DNA from: CAVWSM01 sp963798505 | GTDB lineage: Bacteria; Actinomycetota; Actinomycetes; Jiangellales; Jiangellaceae | Direction of reading: 5' to 3' | Assembly (NCBI GenBank): GCA_963798505.1 | Contig: CAWCTX010000016.1 | Location: 62,001-126,000 of the forward strand | DNA length: 64,000 nucleotides | Shown: piece after piece, positions 57,283 through 64,000 of the stretch | Numbering within the stretch: the first letter of the stretch is position 1 | How the letters are laid out: every line of letters begins with the position of its first letter | The notes under the pieces: model-generated | What the model was told of the DNA's origin: nothing | Seen by the model: the letters and a program-made list of their open reading frames with translations, nothing else | Database searches by the model: none | Position numbers and translations under genes: made by a program

Positions 57283-57927
57283 GTGCTTTCTGAACTGTGG
57301 CCGACGTATGCCCTCCGGATCCACACACCCCGATTGACGCTACGTCTTCCCGACGAGAACGAACTCGCGGCCTTGGCACAGGTAGTAGCCATCGGCGTGC
57401 ACAAGCCAAACGAGAGGCCATTCCTCACTCCGTGGACGGAGGGCACGCCGGAGGATCGTGCCAGGACCTTGCTTCAAAGCCACTGGGACGACCTCGCCTC
57501 CTGGACCCCGGCGAATTGGACGCTCGGGCTGGGCGTCTTCCTGTCCGGCAACCAGCCAATCGGCATGGTGACGCTGCGAGCCCGAGACTTTCGAGTTGTA
57601 CGCGGGGTCACCACGACGTCGTGGCTGGGACTGGCTTATCACCATCAGGGCTTGGGGACGGAAGCGCGGGCGGGCCTGCTGACTCTGGCCTTTGATCACC
57701 TGGGTGCCACCGACGCGACCACCGAGGTCTTTCCCGACAACCACGCATCGCAAGGCGTCTCCCGCAAGTTGGGTTATCAGCCCGACGGGATTTCCAAAGA
57801 CGCGAGGGGCGACGAGGTCCTCGTGTCCGATCGACTTCGTCTGAGTGCGGCGCGGTGGGCCGAGATCAGCCACCCGCCCGTCACCGTCGAGGGTGTCGAG
57901 CAGGCTCTGACCATGTTCTTCGGCTGA
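57283..57927 (+). CDS. GNAT acetyltransferase
   Basis: 214 residues from a GTG at 57283. LRIHTPRLTLRLPDENELAA, NRPFLTPW-like segment (ERPFLTPWTEGTPEDRART) and acetyl-CoA region LGLAYHHQGLGTEARAGLLT are RimJ-type. Longer readings upstream start in non-conserved sequence. Substrate unknown. Confidence 0.82.
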   Translation: MLSELWPTYALRIHTPRLTLRLPDENELAALAQVVAIGVHKPNERPFLTPWTEGTPEDRARTLLQSHWDDLASWTPANWTLGLGVFLSGNQPIGMVTLRARDFRVVRGVTTTSWLGLAYHHQGLGTEARAGLLTLAFDHLGATDATTEVFPDNHASQGVSRKLGYQPDGISKDARGDEVLVSDRLRLSAARWAEISHPPVTVEGVEQALTMFFG

Positions 57928-58243
57928 CTGGCGTACAGCGTGTGATCGCACCCTGATCGCACTGTGCACTCTCATGCCTGCGAGTTCAGGCGGTCAGTCG
58001 ACGTAGTCGATCAGCGCGCAGATGACATCGAGCGTCTGCACGTTCCCGCGGAGCAAGCCTCCCGGCGCGCGTCCGTACACGCCGCCGACAGCGCGACCGC
58101 TGAGGCAGCCATCCGCACATCAGCGCTGCGCGTTCATCGCGGCAGGCAGCGGGCCGGGTGTGCGCAGCTGGCACTGCCCGATACACGGACGGCTGGCGGC
58201 GAACGCGCTACCGTGCCGGTCTGCGTCGACGACGAGGAGACAC
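57928..58243. other. Intergenic stretch with a possible gene remnant
   Basis: About 315 bases. On the minus strand, about 57990-58110, an open frame reads GGVYGRAPGGLLRGNVQTLD then VICALIDYVD before a stop; it looks protein-like but has no start and I do not recognise it. Otherwise nothing seen. Confidence 0.35.
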
Positions 58244-58594
58244 ATGCACGGCGCGATCACTCACCTCATAGCCGGCGTCCCAGTATCCGAGCTCAGCGCC
58301 GCGATCGACTGGTACACGCGGTTCTTCGGGCGACCCCCGGACATGCGCGCCGGGGACGAAATCCTCTGGGACATCGATGAGCACGCCACACTCTTCATCG
58401 AGCCGGACAGTGCGCGGGCGGGCGCAGGCCGGATCACCTTTGTCGTCGCCGGACTCGACGTGCTCCTGGAGCGCTTGGCTGCCCAAGGCATCGACCACGA
58501 ACCGATCGAGACCTACCCGAACGGTGTCCGCCACGTGAAGGTTCCGGATCCGGATGGGAACGCCCTCGCGTTCGCCGAGCAACCGGTGTCGTAG
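58244..58594 (+). CDS. VOC-family protein
   Basis: 116 residues, one VOC domain: LIAGVPVSELSAAIDWYTRF, FGRPPDMRAGDEILWDID, then RHVKVPDPDGNALAFAEQ. ATG at 58244 with GAGGAGA about 6 bases upstream. Metal ligands His/Glu are plausible but the substrate is unknown. Confidence 0.82.
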   Translation: MHGAITHLIAGVPVSELSAAIDWYTRFFGRPPDMRAGDEILWDIDEHATLFIEPDSARAGAGRITFVVAGLDVLLERLAAQGIDHEPIETYPNGVRHVKVPDPDGNALAFAEQPVS

Positions 58595-58619
58595 ACGTCT
58601 TCTGAACGTGCTCAACCGG

Positions 58620-59006
58620 TCAGGGTGAGGGTGGCTCGCCGACGTTGAACGTCGATTCCCCACTGCCGGCGCGGACAACAATGACGTCGGCCGGAACCGT
58701 GGACGGGTTGCTCTCTCGGTGCACCGCGCCTTTCGGTACGTAGACGAAGTCGCCGGGTCCGGCCTCGACGGTGCTCGCGCCGTTCGGGCCGAACTCCATC
58801 TTCAGTGCACCGCTGAGAACATAGATCACCGTCTCGTACTCGCCGTGGTGATGCCACCCCGACACCATGCCGACCTCGGTGCGGACGAAGCCGGCCCAGC
58901 TCCCGTCGGTGGCGATCGCCTGCTGCCTGTCCATCCCGGGTGTCGCCGGCCCAGGCGTCCGGTCGGCGGGTGTAACGACCAGGATCGGTTCTTGCTTTGT
59001 GTTCAT
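58620..59006 (-). CDS. Cupin-domain protein
   Basis: 128 residues, single small beta-barrel cupin. Motif 1 GWHHHGEYETVIYVLSGALK supplies the metal-binding His/Glu set and motif 2 is PGDFVYVPKGAVHRESNP. ATG at 59006. Convergent with the VOC gene at 58244. Could be a small oxygenase, isomerase or binding protein. Confidence 0.83.
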   Translation of the reverse strand: MNTKQEPILVVTPADRTPGPATPGMDRQQAIATDGSWAGFVRTEVGMVSGWHHHGEYETVIYVLSGALKMEFGPNGASTVEAGPGDFVYVPKGAVHRESNPSTVPADVIVVRAGSGESTFNVGEPPSP

Positions 59007-59158
59007 GACCGCTCCTTGAGTCCTACCGGTCCTGCATCCATGCTCGTCCTGTCCGCGGCCCCCGTCTGTAGGCGGCTGCGCGAGCGGGTCACCAACCCAT
59101 GTCACGCGAGACCGCGACCCGCGCGGCGATGGCTGGGTCGCGCCTCTAGGGTGGACCG

Positions 59159-59593
59159 ATGGCGTCGGTCAAGCAGTTCCAGGTCACCTTCGACTGCGCA
59201 GAACCTCAGCGCGTCGCTCGTTTCTGGTGCGAGGTGTTGGGGTACGTCGTACCGCCGCCACCGGAGGGGTTCGCTACTTGGGACGATTTCGATCGCGCAC
59301 TGCCGCCTGAGCATCAGGGTTCAGCGTTCGCATGCCTTGATCCCTCAGGTGTGGGCCCGCGACTGTTCTTCCAGCGCGTTCCCGAAGGCAAGGTCGTCAA
59401 GAATCGGCTGCATCTTGACGTGCGGGTCGGCACCGGGCTCGTGGGTGAAGAGCGCCTGGCCGCGCTTGAGGCCGAATGCGCACGACTGATCGCGCTCGGC
59501 GCGGTACGCGTGCGACTACTGCTTGCCGATGGCGACAACGAGTCGTGCCTCGTGATGCAGGACATCGAGGGCAACGAGTTCTGTCTCGACTGA
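59159..59593 (+). CDS. VOC-family protein (Glyoxalase_6 type)
   Basis: 144 residues. VTFDCAEPQRVARFWCEVLG, RLFFQRVPEGKVVKNRLHLD and MQDIEGNEFCLD are typical of actinobacterial Glyoxalase_6 proteins. Similar in layout to the next gene (13-base gap to its first possible start), suggesting a tandem duplication. Confidence 0.83.
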   Translation: MASVKQFQVTFDCAEPQRVARFWCEVLGYVVPPPPEGFATWDDFDRALPPEHQGSAFACLDPSGVGPRLFFQRVPEGKVVKNRLHLDVRVGTGLVGEERLAALEAECARLIALGAVRVRLLLADGDNESCLVMQDIEGNEFCLD

Positions 59594-59636
59594 GTGGGGC
59601 AGCTGGATGTCTGCGCCCTGCTCTAGCGTCGGCGGC

Positions 59637-60077
59637 ATGGTGTTCTGGCAGCTGACCATCGACGCGAATGACCCAGCCCTGCTCGCGCGCTTCTGGGCGC
59701 AGGCGCTGGGCTACCGCCCAGTGCCACCGGCCCAGCCGGACACGTCATGGCACACGCACTATCGCGCCCGGCTCGGCGCAGCGGCAGCGTTTGACGACCG
59801 GCTGTTCGACCCCGACGGGCTGCGTCCGCCGATCTGGTTCCAGCAGGTGCCGGAAACCAAGGCGGGCAAGAACCGGCTGCACCTGGACCTGTACCCCACC
59901 GGCCGCGACAACACACTCCCCCAGCAGCAGCGCATCGACATCGTCGAGGCCAAGGTCGCCGAGCTGGTCGAACTCGGGGCTAGCGTCGAACGCCGCACCC
60001 GTGACGACAACCCGGAAGACCCGGTCTACTTCGTGGTCATGCGCGACCCAGAGGGCAACGAGTTCTGCATCAGCTGA
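59637..60077 (+). CDS. VOC-family protein (Glyoxalase_6 type)
   Basis: 146 residues from the ATG at 59637; one at 59607 would add ten. QLTIDANDPALLARFWAQAL, WFQQVPETKAGKNRLHLDLY and MRDPEGNEFCIS match the upstream paralogue. Convergent with the DinB-like gene 7 bases away. Confidence 0.82.
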   Translation: MVFWQLTIDANDPALLARFWAQALGYRPVPPAQPDTSWHTHYRARLGAAAAFDDRLFDPDGLRPPIWFQQVPETKAGKNRLHLDLYPTGRDNTLPQQQRIDIVEAKVAELVELGASVERRTRDDNPEDPVYFVVMRDPEGNEFCIS

Positions 60078-60084
60078 CGAGAGG

Positions 60085-60621
60085 TCAGGGCGTACGGCCG
60101 AGGAACGCGGCCAGCCGGTCGAGGGGAGGCGCGTGCTCGTCGTGGGTGACGGGCTGGCCGAACGACGAGCCCCGCCGCCCCTCCAACATGGCCGGCATGG
60201 TCGCGAGGAGGTGCTCGGCCACCCGCGGCTCCGACGTGCGGTCCTGACCGGTGGCCGTGGCGAGGTCCCAGCCGTGCACCGCCACCTCGGTGAGATAGGC
60301 GTCGTACAGCGGCGCCGATCCATCGGGTGACTCGGCGAGGAAGGCTCGGTAGGCATCCAGGGCCAGCTTGGCCGACTCGTCGTAGGCCTCCGCCGGGGAG
60401 CCCCCATGCAACTTGTCCTTGTCCCAGATCGACTGGTCGGGCTGGATGTGGCGGGCGCGGGCGCCGAAGTAGTAGTTGCCGATCACGAGGTGGTTGAGCA
60501 GCGTCCGGACGTCCCAGTCCTGGCAGGGGGTGGGGTCGCCGTACTGCTCCGGGCGGACGTTACGGACCACCTCCGCGGTCCGAGCTAGAGCCGCCTCTAG
60601 CAGCTCGATGTTCCTCGCCAT
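60085..60621 (-). CDS. TIGR03086-type DinB-like metal-binding protein
   Basis: 178 residues of the mycothiol-dependent maleylpyruvate isomerase/DinB-like fold. RPEQYGDPTPCQDWDVRTLL with NHLVIGNYY and AVHGWDLATATGQD hold the three metal-binding histidines expected. Family members are thought to be thiol (mycothiol) transferases in actinomycetes. Substrate unknown. Confidence 0.85.
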   Translation of the reverse strand: MARNIELLEAALARTAEVVRNVRPEQYGDPTPCQDWDVRTLLNHLVIGNYYFGARARHIQPDQSIWDKDKLHGGSPAEAYDESAKLALDAYRAFLAESPDGSAPLYDAYLTEVAVHGWDLATATGQDRTSEPRVAEHLLATMPAMLEGRRGSSFGQPVTHDEHAPPLDRLAAFLGRTP

Positions 60622-60751
60622 CAGCCTCGCCTCCCGACACCAGGATGCTGATCAACGGACGGCTTGTCTTCATCGATTCGCTTGCGCAAAGTTACCCGCG
60701 GGTAGCAAGATGGCTTATTACTGGCGAGTAACCCCCGTTTCGGAGGACCCG

Positions 60752-62598
60752 ATGGGCCACTACAAGTCCAATCTCCGCGATATCGAGTTCACCTTGTTCG
60801 AGGTGCTCGGACGCGACGAGATTCTGGGCTCCGGCCCCTACGAGGAGATCGACGGAGAGACCGCCCGCAGCATCCTCGCCGAGGTCGAGCGCCTGGCGAG
60901 CGAGGAGCTCGCCGAGTCCTACCTCGACAGCGATCGCAACCCGCCGGTCTTCGACCCCGCGACCAGCAGCGCCACGATGCCGGCGGCCTTCAAGCGCTCC
61001 TACCAGGCCTACATGGATGCCGAGTGGTGGCGGCTGGCGCTGCCCACCGAGCTGGGCGGCAGCCCGTGCCCGCCGTCGCTGCGCTGGTCGATTGCCGAGC
61101 TCGTGCTCGGTGCCAACCCGGCCCTGTGGATGTACGCCTCGGGCGCCGACTTCGCCCGGGTCATCTGGGATCTCGGGACGCCCGAGCAGCGCAAGATCGC
61201 CAAGCAGATCGTCGATGGTCGGTGGCACACCACGATGGTGCTCACCGAGCCGGACGCCGGCTCCGACGTCGGTGCCGGACGCACCAGGGCCGTTGAGCAG
61301 GCCGATGGCACCTGGCACGTCGAGGGCGTCAAGCGGTTCATCACCAGCGGCGAGAGCGACCTGGCCGACAACATCGTCCACTTCGTGCTGGCCCGCCCCG
61401 AGGGTCAAGGCCCGGGCACCAAGGGGCTGTCGCTGTTCCTCGTACCCAAGTTCCTGTTCGACTGGGAGACCGGAGAGCTCGGCGAGCGCAACGGCGTTTA
61501 CGTCACCAACGTCGAGCACAAGATGGGCCTCAAGGCCTCCACGACCTGCGAGCTCACCCTGGGCGAGCGGCATCCGGCGGTCGGCTACCTGCTCGGCGAG
61601 GTGCACGACGGCATCGCGCAGATGTTCAGAGTCATCGAGTTCGCTCGCATGATGGTCGGCACCAAGGCGATCTCGACGCTGTCGACGGGCTACCTCAACG
61701 CGCTGGAGTACGCGAAGTCGCGTGTCCAGGGCGCCGACATGACCAACCCGGCCAAGGATGCGCCGCGCGTCACCATCACCCACCACCCCGACGTGCGGCG
61801 GTCGTTGCTCACGCAGAAGGCCTACGCGGAGGGCATGCGGGCGCTCGTCCTCTACACCGCGAGCATCCAGGACCGCATCGCGCTCGCCCACGCCGCGGGC
61901 GAAGCCGACGAGGCGGCACGAAGCCCTTGAACGACCTGCTGCTGCCGATCGTCAAGGGGTTCGGCTCGGAGCGCGCGTGGGTGCTGCTCGGCACCGAGTC
62001 GCTGCAGACCCTCGGCGGATCCGGGTTCCTGCAGGACTACCCCATCGAGCAGTACGTTCGCGACGCCAAGATCGACACGCTCTACGAGGGCACCACGGCG
62101 ATCCAGGGCCAGGACCTGTTCTTCCGCAAGATCGTGAAGGACCGCGGCAAGGCGCTGATGTCGCTGGCCGGTCAGATTCACGAGTTCGTCGAGTCGGAGG
62201 CCGGCAACGGCCGGCTCAAGAACGAGCGCGGCCTTCTCGCCCGGGCGCTGGAAGACGTCAACGGCCTCGTCGGTGTGCTCACCGGCTTCCTGATGTCATC
62301 GCAGCCGGGTGTCGAGGGCAGCGATCCGCGCAACGTCTACAAGGTCGGCCAGAACACCACGCGTCTGCTGCTCGCGGCCGGTGACCTGGTGACGGCATGG
62401 CTGCTGCTGCGCCAGGCCGAGGTCGCCCTCGCCAAACTCGACGGCGAGCTCCAGGAGTTGGACAAGGCGTTCTACGAGGGCAAGGTGGCGGCCGCACAGT
62501 GGTTCGTCCGCCAGGTGCTGCCCAAGCTGCGCAGCGAGCTCAAGATCGCCGAGGCGACCGACAACGACCTGATGGACCTGCCGGAGGCGGCGTTCTGA
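60752..62598 (+). CDS. Acyl-CoA dehydrogenase, FadE5-type (frameshifted)
   Basis: About 615 residues, FAD-dependent dehydrogenase of beta-oxidation. MGHYKSNLRDIEFTLFEVLG is the distinctive FadE5 start; MVLTEPDAGSDVGAGRTRAV binds FAD, and TLYEGTTAIQGQDLFFRK holds the usual position of the catalytic Glu. The extra C-terminal domain (VALAKLDGELQELDKAFYEG) is typical of large ACADs. One base shifts the frame near 61917. Strong CGGAGG upstream. Electrons go to ETF, then perhaps to the EtfD-like protein at 22.2 kb. Confidence 0.92.
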
Positions 62599-62618
62599 GC
62601 CGGCCTACGCTCGCTGAC

Positions 62619-63023
62619 GTGACGCAATCGCCTGTACGTCAGATGCGGGTCGTCGTGACCACGGACAACTATGACGAGGCCGTGCGGTTCTACCGGGACG
62701 TCCTCGGTCTGCGCGAGCAGCTGTCCATCGATGCACCCGAGGGTCGGGTGACGATCCTCGAGGCCGGCGTGGCCACGCTCGAGATCGCCGATCCGGCACA
62801 GGCGGACTACATCGACCGCGTCGAGGTGGGACAGCGGGTGGCGGGCCATCTCCGGGTCGCGTTCGAGGTCGACGACTCGACCGCAATGACTGCGACGCTG
62901 GCCGAGGCCGGCGCGACCGTGATCGCCACGCCGCGGCGCACGCCGTGGGACTCGCTCAACGCTCGGCTGGCAGCGCCGGCCGACCTGCAGCTCACGCTGT
63001 TCACCGAGCTCGGCGACGACTGA
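62619..63023 (+). CDS. VOC-family protein
   Basis: 134 residues from a GTG 21 bases after the FadE5-type stop. MRVVVTTDNYDEAVRFYRDV, LREQLSIDAPEGRVTILEAG and LRVAFEVDDSTAMTATLAEA. Probably co-transcribed with the acyl-CoA dehydrogenase. Substrate unknown. Confidence 0.82.
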   Translation: MTQSPVRQMRVVVTTDNYDEAVRFYRDVLGLREQLSIDAPEGRVTILEAGVATLEIADPAQADYIDRVEVGQRVAGHLRVAFEVDDSTAMTATLAEAGATVIATPRRTPWDSLNARLAAPADLQLTLFTELGDD

Positions 63024-63054
63024 GCCCCGGGAAGGCGGGTTCACCCGACGCCGC

Positions 63055-63096
63055 TGGGGCGCCCCAACGTCGCTCGAGCAACGCTGGGGCGCCCCA
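63055..63096. repeat. Two copies of a GC palindrome between convergent genes
   Basis: TGGGGCGCCCCA occurs at 63055-63066 and 63085-63096, each preceded by CGC, about 30 bases apart. Both are perfect 12-base palindromes between the VOC gene and the hexosaminidase gene; likely a bidirectional terminator. Confidence 0.55.
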
Positions 63097-63111
63097 GCAC
63101 CCCAGCGGCCC

Positions 63112-64000
63112 TCAGTCGAGGATGTTGCGCACGACCTCGTCGAAGTAGGCCGCCCGCTCCTCCCGCGTCGCAGGCCTACCGACAATGCCGGGACGCTCCT
63201 GCCAGGGCAGCGGGCCGTTGTCGCGGCGGTATTCCACCCCGATCGCGTCGAGCCGTGGGAGATGCTCGTCGAGCCGCGTACGAAAGTCGGCAAAGTCCCG
63301 CGGTCCCGAAGACCAGATCGCCTCGGCGAACGCGCACAGCCGTGGGAACGCCATGTAGTCGATGACCCGCGGCGAGTCCATGTGCTCGGTCCAGATGTTG
63401 CACTGGCCGCCGAGAATGTGGAGGGCCTCGTCGGCGGTGAGCTCGGCGGGTACGGGGTCGAAGCCGTACACGTCCTCCAGCGTCAGTGGGATGCTCACCG
63501 GGATCGGCTCGGACGGCAGCTCGGACTGGCGGTAGTCGAGATACACCTGGTCGTCTGGGCAGGACACCACGTCATGCCCTTTGCGCGCGGCGGCGACGGC
63601 GCCGTACATCCCGCGCCACGACGCGACGATCGCGCCTGGGGCCAGGCCGCCCTCGAGGATCTCGTCCCACCCGAACAACCGGCGGCCGCGCGCGATGAGG
63701 TGGTCGTCGAGCTGACGGACGAACCAGCTCTGCAGGGCCTCGCCATTCTCGACACCGAGCTCGCGCATCCGCTCCCGCACGCGGGGGCTCGACTCCCACT
63801 GCGTCTTGGGGCACTCGTCCCCGCCGATACCGATGACTGGCGACGGGAAGATCTCCATGACCTCGTCGAGCACGTGGCGGAAGAACTCGATCGTGGACTC
63901 TTCGACGTTGAGCACGTTGTGGTTGATGCCCCAGCGGGTCCAGACCTCCAGCTGCTCGCCGGTGACCCCGAGCTCCGGATAGGCAGCGATGGCCGCCTGT
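63112..64000 (-). CDS. GH20 beta-N-acetylhexosaminidase (5' end outside window)
   Basis: C-terminal ~296 residues of a family 20 glycoside hydrolase that removes terminal GlcNAc/GalNAc. The catalytic Asp-Glu pair is in VIGIGGDECPKTQW; substrate-binding tryptophans lie in LFGWDEILEGGL, IVASWRGMYGAV and GGQCNIWTEHMDSP. The frame is open to the window edge (ELGVTGEQLEVWTRWGINHN). No signal peptide can be judged because the start is missing. Confidence 0.92.
   Translation of the reverse strand, partial: QAAIAAYPELGVTGEQLEVWTRWGINHNVLNVEESTIEFFRHVLDEVMEIFPSPVIGIGGDECPKTQWESSPRVRERMRELGVENGEALQSWFVRQLDDHLIARGRRLFGWDEILEGGLAPGAIVASWRGMYGAVAAARKGHDVVSCPDDQVYLDYRQSELPSEPIPVSIPLTLEDVYGFDPVPAELTADEALHILGGQCNIWTEHMDSPRVIDYMAFPRLCAFAEAIWSSGPRDFADFRTRLDEHLPRLDAIGVEYRRDNGPLPWQERPGIVGRPATREERAAYFDEVVRNILD

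Noticed and set aside
63055..63096. Start of a CRISPR array
   Set aside because: Only two short palindromic copies with no further repeats, spacers or cas genes.

Overview
The window is 64 kb of very G+C-rich DNA (third codon positions almost all G or C) with many GTG starts and 4-base stop/start overlaps. The gene content points to an actinomycete: an HspR-controlled dnaK-grpE-dnaJ-hspR operon with HAIR operators, an actinobacterial-type dcd, a mycothiol-related DinB-like protein, a FadE5-type acyl-CoA dehydrogenase, an EtfD-like (Rv0338c-type) Fe-S protein and a LigD-type polymerase domain. A Nocardioidaceae-like host would fit, but the family cannot be fixed from the sequence alone.

Layout. 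0-2.5 kb: ABC exporter ATPase (partial) divergent from a TetR regulator, then an HTH regulator divergent from a DoxX-like membrane protein. 2.5-10.2 kb: heat-shock block with clpB and the dnaK-grpE-dnaJ-hspR operon, which ends in an extra 58-codon cistron that copies only the HspR C-terminal tail. 10.3-11.5 kb: DUF1624/DUF418-like membrane protein. 11.5-20.9 kb: one long minus-strand histidine utilisation operon (hutH, hutU, an M20 amidohydrolase, an unknown gene, an LLM oxidoreductase, hutF, hutI, an MBL-fold hydrolase). 21-30.7 kb: mixed genes including the EtfD-like reductase, a phosphoribosyltransferase, an ABC exporter, dcd, a half-size TRIC channel, tRNA-Gly(CCC), an O-methyltransferase and an IclR regulator. 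30.9-33.3 kb: a patch of small broken genes. 33.4-38.1 kb: GNAT, quinone oxidoreductase, small proteins and a NarL-type two-component pair.

38.2-52.8 kb is the centrepiece: two CO dehydrogenase-family operons transcribed away from each other around a GlxA/AraC-type regulator. The minus-strand operon has order S-L-M-G and the CoxL signature AYRGAGR (form II, function uncertain). The plus-strand operon has order M-S-L and the signature AYACSFR (form I, the Mo-Cu CO dehydrogenase type), followed by an XdhC-YHS fusion, coxD, coxE and a methyltransferase. 52.8-64 kb: many small stand-alone enzymes (VOC/glyoxalase, YCII, PPOX, GNAT, cupin), a LigD-like polymerase, a FadE5-type acyl-CoA dehydrogenase, and a GH20 hexosaminidase cut by the window end.

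Working together: the cox operons would feed electrons from CO or a related substrate into respiration, the hut operon supplies carbon and nitrogen from histidine, and the EtfD-like and FadE5-like proteins serve beta-oxidation. A caution runs through the annotation: more than fifteen otherwise intact genes, including dnaK and dnaJ, carry single-base frameshifts, which looks like indel error in the source assembly. The 31-33 kb patch has additional damage that looks like real decay.
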